Positions 63,476-64,000 of a stretch of 64,000 bases of DNA are shown here, in pieces. The notes beneath the pieces are model-generated. The model was not told where the DNA came from, did not search any database, and saw only the letters and a program-made list of their open reading frames with translations. Where the stretch lies: assembly GCF_900302495.1 (NCBI RefSeq), contig NZ_OMKW01000001.1, forward strand, positions 496,001 through 560,000, written 5' to 3'. Source of the DNA: Pontivivens insulae (lineage in GTDB: Bacteria > Pseudomonadota > Alphaproteobacteria > Rhodobacterales > Rhodobacteraceae). Each line of letters opens with the position of its first letter. The stretch's first letter is position 1. Position numbers and translations under genes: made by a program.

Positions 63476-64000
63476 TTAAATGTCGAGCTCCAGAAGCCCA
63501 TCTGGATGGAGGGCCCTAGATTGGCACGTGATGAGACTGGTTTCACGCTGCGCTTTCGACAGGACGAAGTCGCGGTGTTCGACGTCTCCCGCCACCAACC
63601 CACACTTGCAGACACCGCAAATTCCGTCCGAACATTTGACATCGACCGCAATGCCGCTCGCAGTCAGGACGTCTGAAAGTGTTTCATTTTCAGAGACATG
63701 CAGTTCCCGCCCGTCCTTGAGTCGAACGCGGAACGGATGGTTCTCATAGTCGGGCTGCTCTGGGACAGAGAAATATTCCAGGTGGCGTCTCTCTTCTGGA
63801 ATACCTGCAGCCTGTGCCGCATCCATCACCGAAGACATGAAGCGCTCGGCCCCGCAGGTATAGACATGCGCGCCGTCCGTGGGATCGCTCAATAACTCGC
63901 CAAGATTGGCGCGCGATCCTTCATCCGTAACGTGCAGCGTGACGTTTCCCGCCCATGCGACGTGGGCAAGGTCGTGCATGTAGCCCATCGTTGCGCGGGA
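63476..64000 (-). CDS. PDR/VanB-type oxidoreductase, C-terminal part
   Basis: Only the last 174 residues are in the window; the gene continues past the right edge. The NAD-domain end (DGAHVYTCGAERFMSSVMDA) is followed by a plant-type ferredoxin domain with CSDGICGVCKCG and a late Cys (SLITCQSRA), which ligate a 2Fe-2S cluster. This order (reductase then ferredoxin) is that of phthalate dioxygenase reductase and VanB. It passes electrons from NADH to a Rieske oxygenase or demethylase. The partner is not visible here. Confidence 0.88.
   Translation of the reverse strand, partial: SRATMGYMHDLAHVAWAGNVTLHVTDEGSRANLGELLSDPTDGAHVYTCGAERFMSSVMDAAQAAGIPEERRHLEYFSVPEQPDYENHPFRVRLKDGRELHVSENETLSDVLTASGIAVDVKCSDGICGVCKCGLVAGDVEHRDFVLSKAQRETSLITCQSRALHPDGLLELDI

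Noticed and set aside
62145-63479. 444-codon open frame antisense to dnaK
   Set aside because: dnaK is certain on the other strand. Antisense frames over dnaK are a known artefact.

Overview
The window is a GC-rich chromosomal segment that looks like an alphaproteobacterium of the Rhodobacterales (Roseobacter-type). The reasons are the gene order around the replication origin (ppsR-maf-aroE-coaE-dnaQ facing hemJ-rho-mnmE-mnmG-rsmG-parA-parB), an aa3-type oxidase subunit IV of the short proteobacterial kind, COQ9, a Tim44-like protein, two perfect parS sites and an alphaproteobacterial sigma-32 type dnaK promoter. No rRNA, tRNA, CRISPR array, prophage or insertion sequence was recognised. This is core genome rather than an island, so most genes can be named.

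Layout. 1-7.1 kb: start of an XRE regulator, a small membrane protein, a GhrA-type reductase and the translationally coupled cell-shape operon mreB-mreC-mreD-mrdA-rodA. 7.4-10.5 kb: a PEP mutase/isocitrate lyase family enzyme, a Dabb-like protein, an orphan TAXI-type TRAP binding protein and an AT-richer acetyltransferase. 10.5-17.1 kb: a helically phased repeat, leuA with a leucine-rich leader peptide and attenuator, an SDR, an iron-sulfur photolyase, a long structured palindrome, COQ9, rpsU, a phosphoesterase and cytochrome oxidase subunit IV. 17.1-31.2 kb: housekeeping and unknown genes (acyl-CoA dehydrogenase, TsaC/Sua5, a RecD-like helicase, DprA, PlsY, a catalytically degenerate dihydroorotase, Smr, MltA, a Tim44-like protein).

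31.3-44 kb is the origin domain. Here lie fxsA and secB, the coupled ppsR-maf-aroE-coaE-dnaQ set, a 478-bp AT-richer intergenic region with DnaA boxes and an unwinding-type tract (candidate oriC), then hemJ, rho, mnmE, mnmG, rsmG, parA and parB. One parS site sits at the first codons of mnmG and another at those of rsmG. 43.8-53.8 kb: hemW-rdgB-rph diverging from hrcA-grpE, a flavoprotein-like gene, mutS and maeB. 53.8-64 kb: an RND efflux pump with its adaptor, a divergent DUF2975-XRE pair with a palindromic operator candidate, then dnaK and dnaJ separated by a glycosyltransferase gene, and finally the C-terminal part of a ferredoxin-containing oxidoreductase.

The most rewarding non-coding signals are the candidate oriC, the parS sites inside coding sequence, the leu attenuator with a probably leaderless leader peptide, four hexamers at exact 11-bp spacing flanked by a 9-bp inverted repeat, and a roughly 130-nt palindromic element between two convergent genes. 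Nothing resembling a complete undescribed defence or mobile system was seen.
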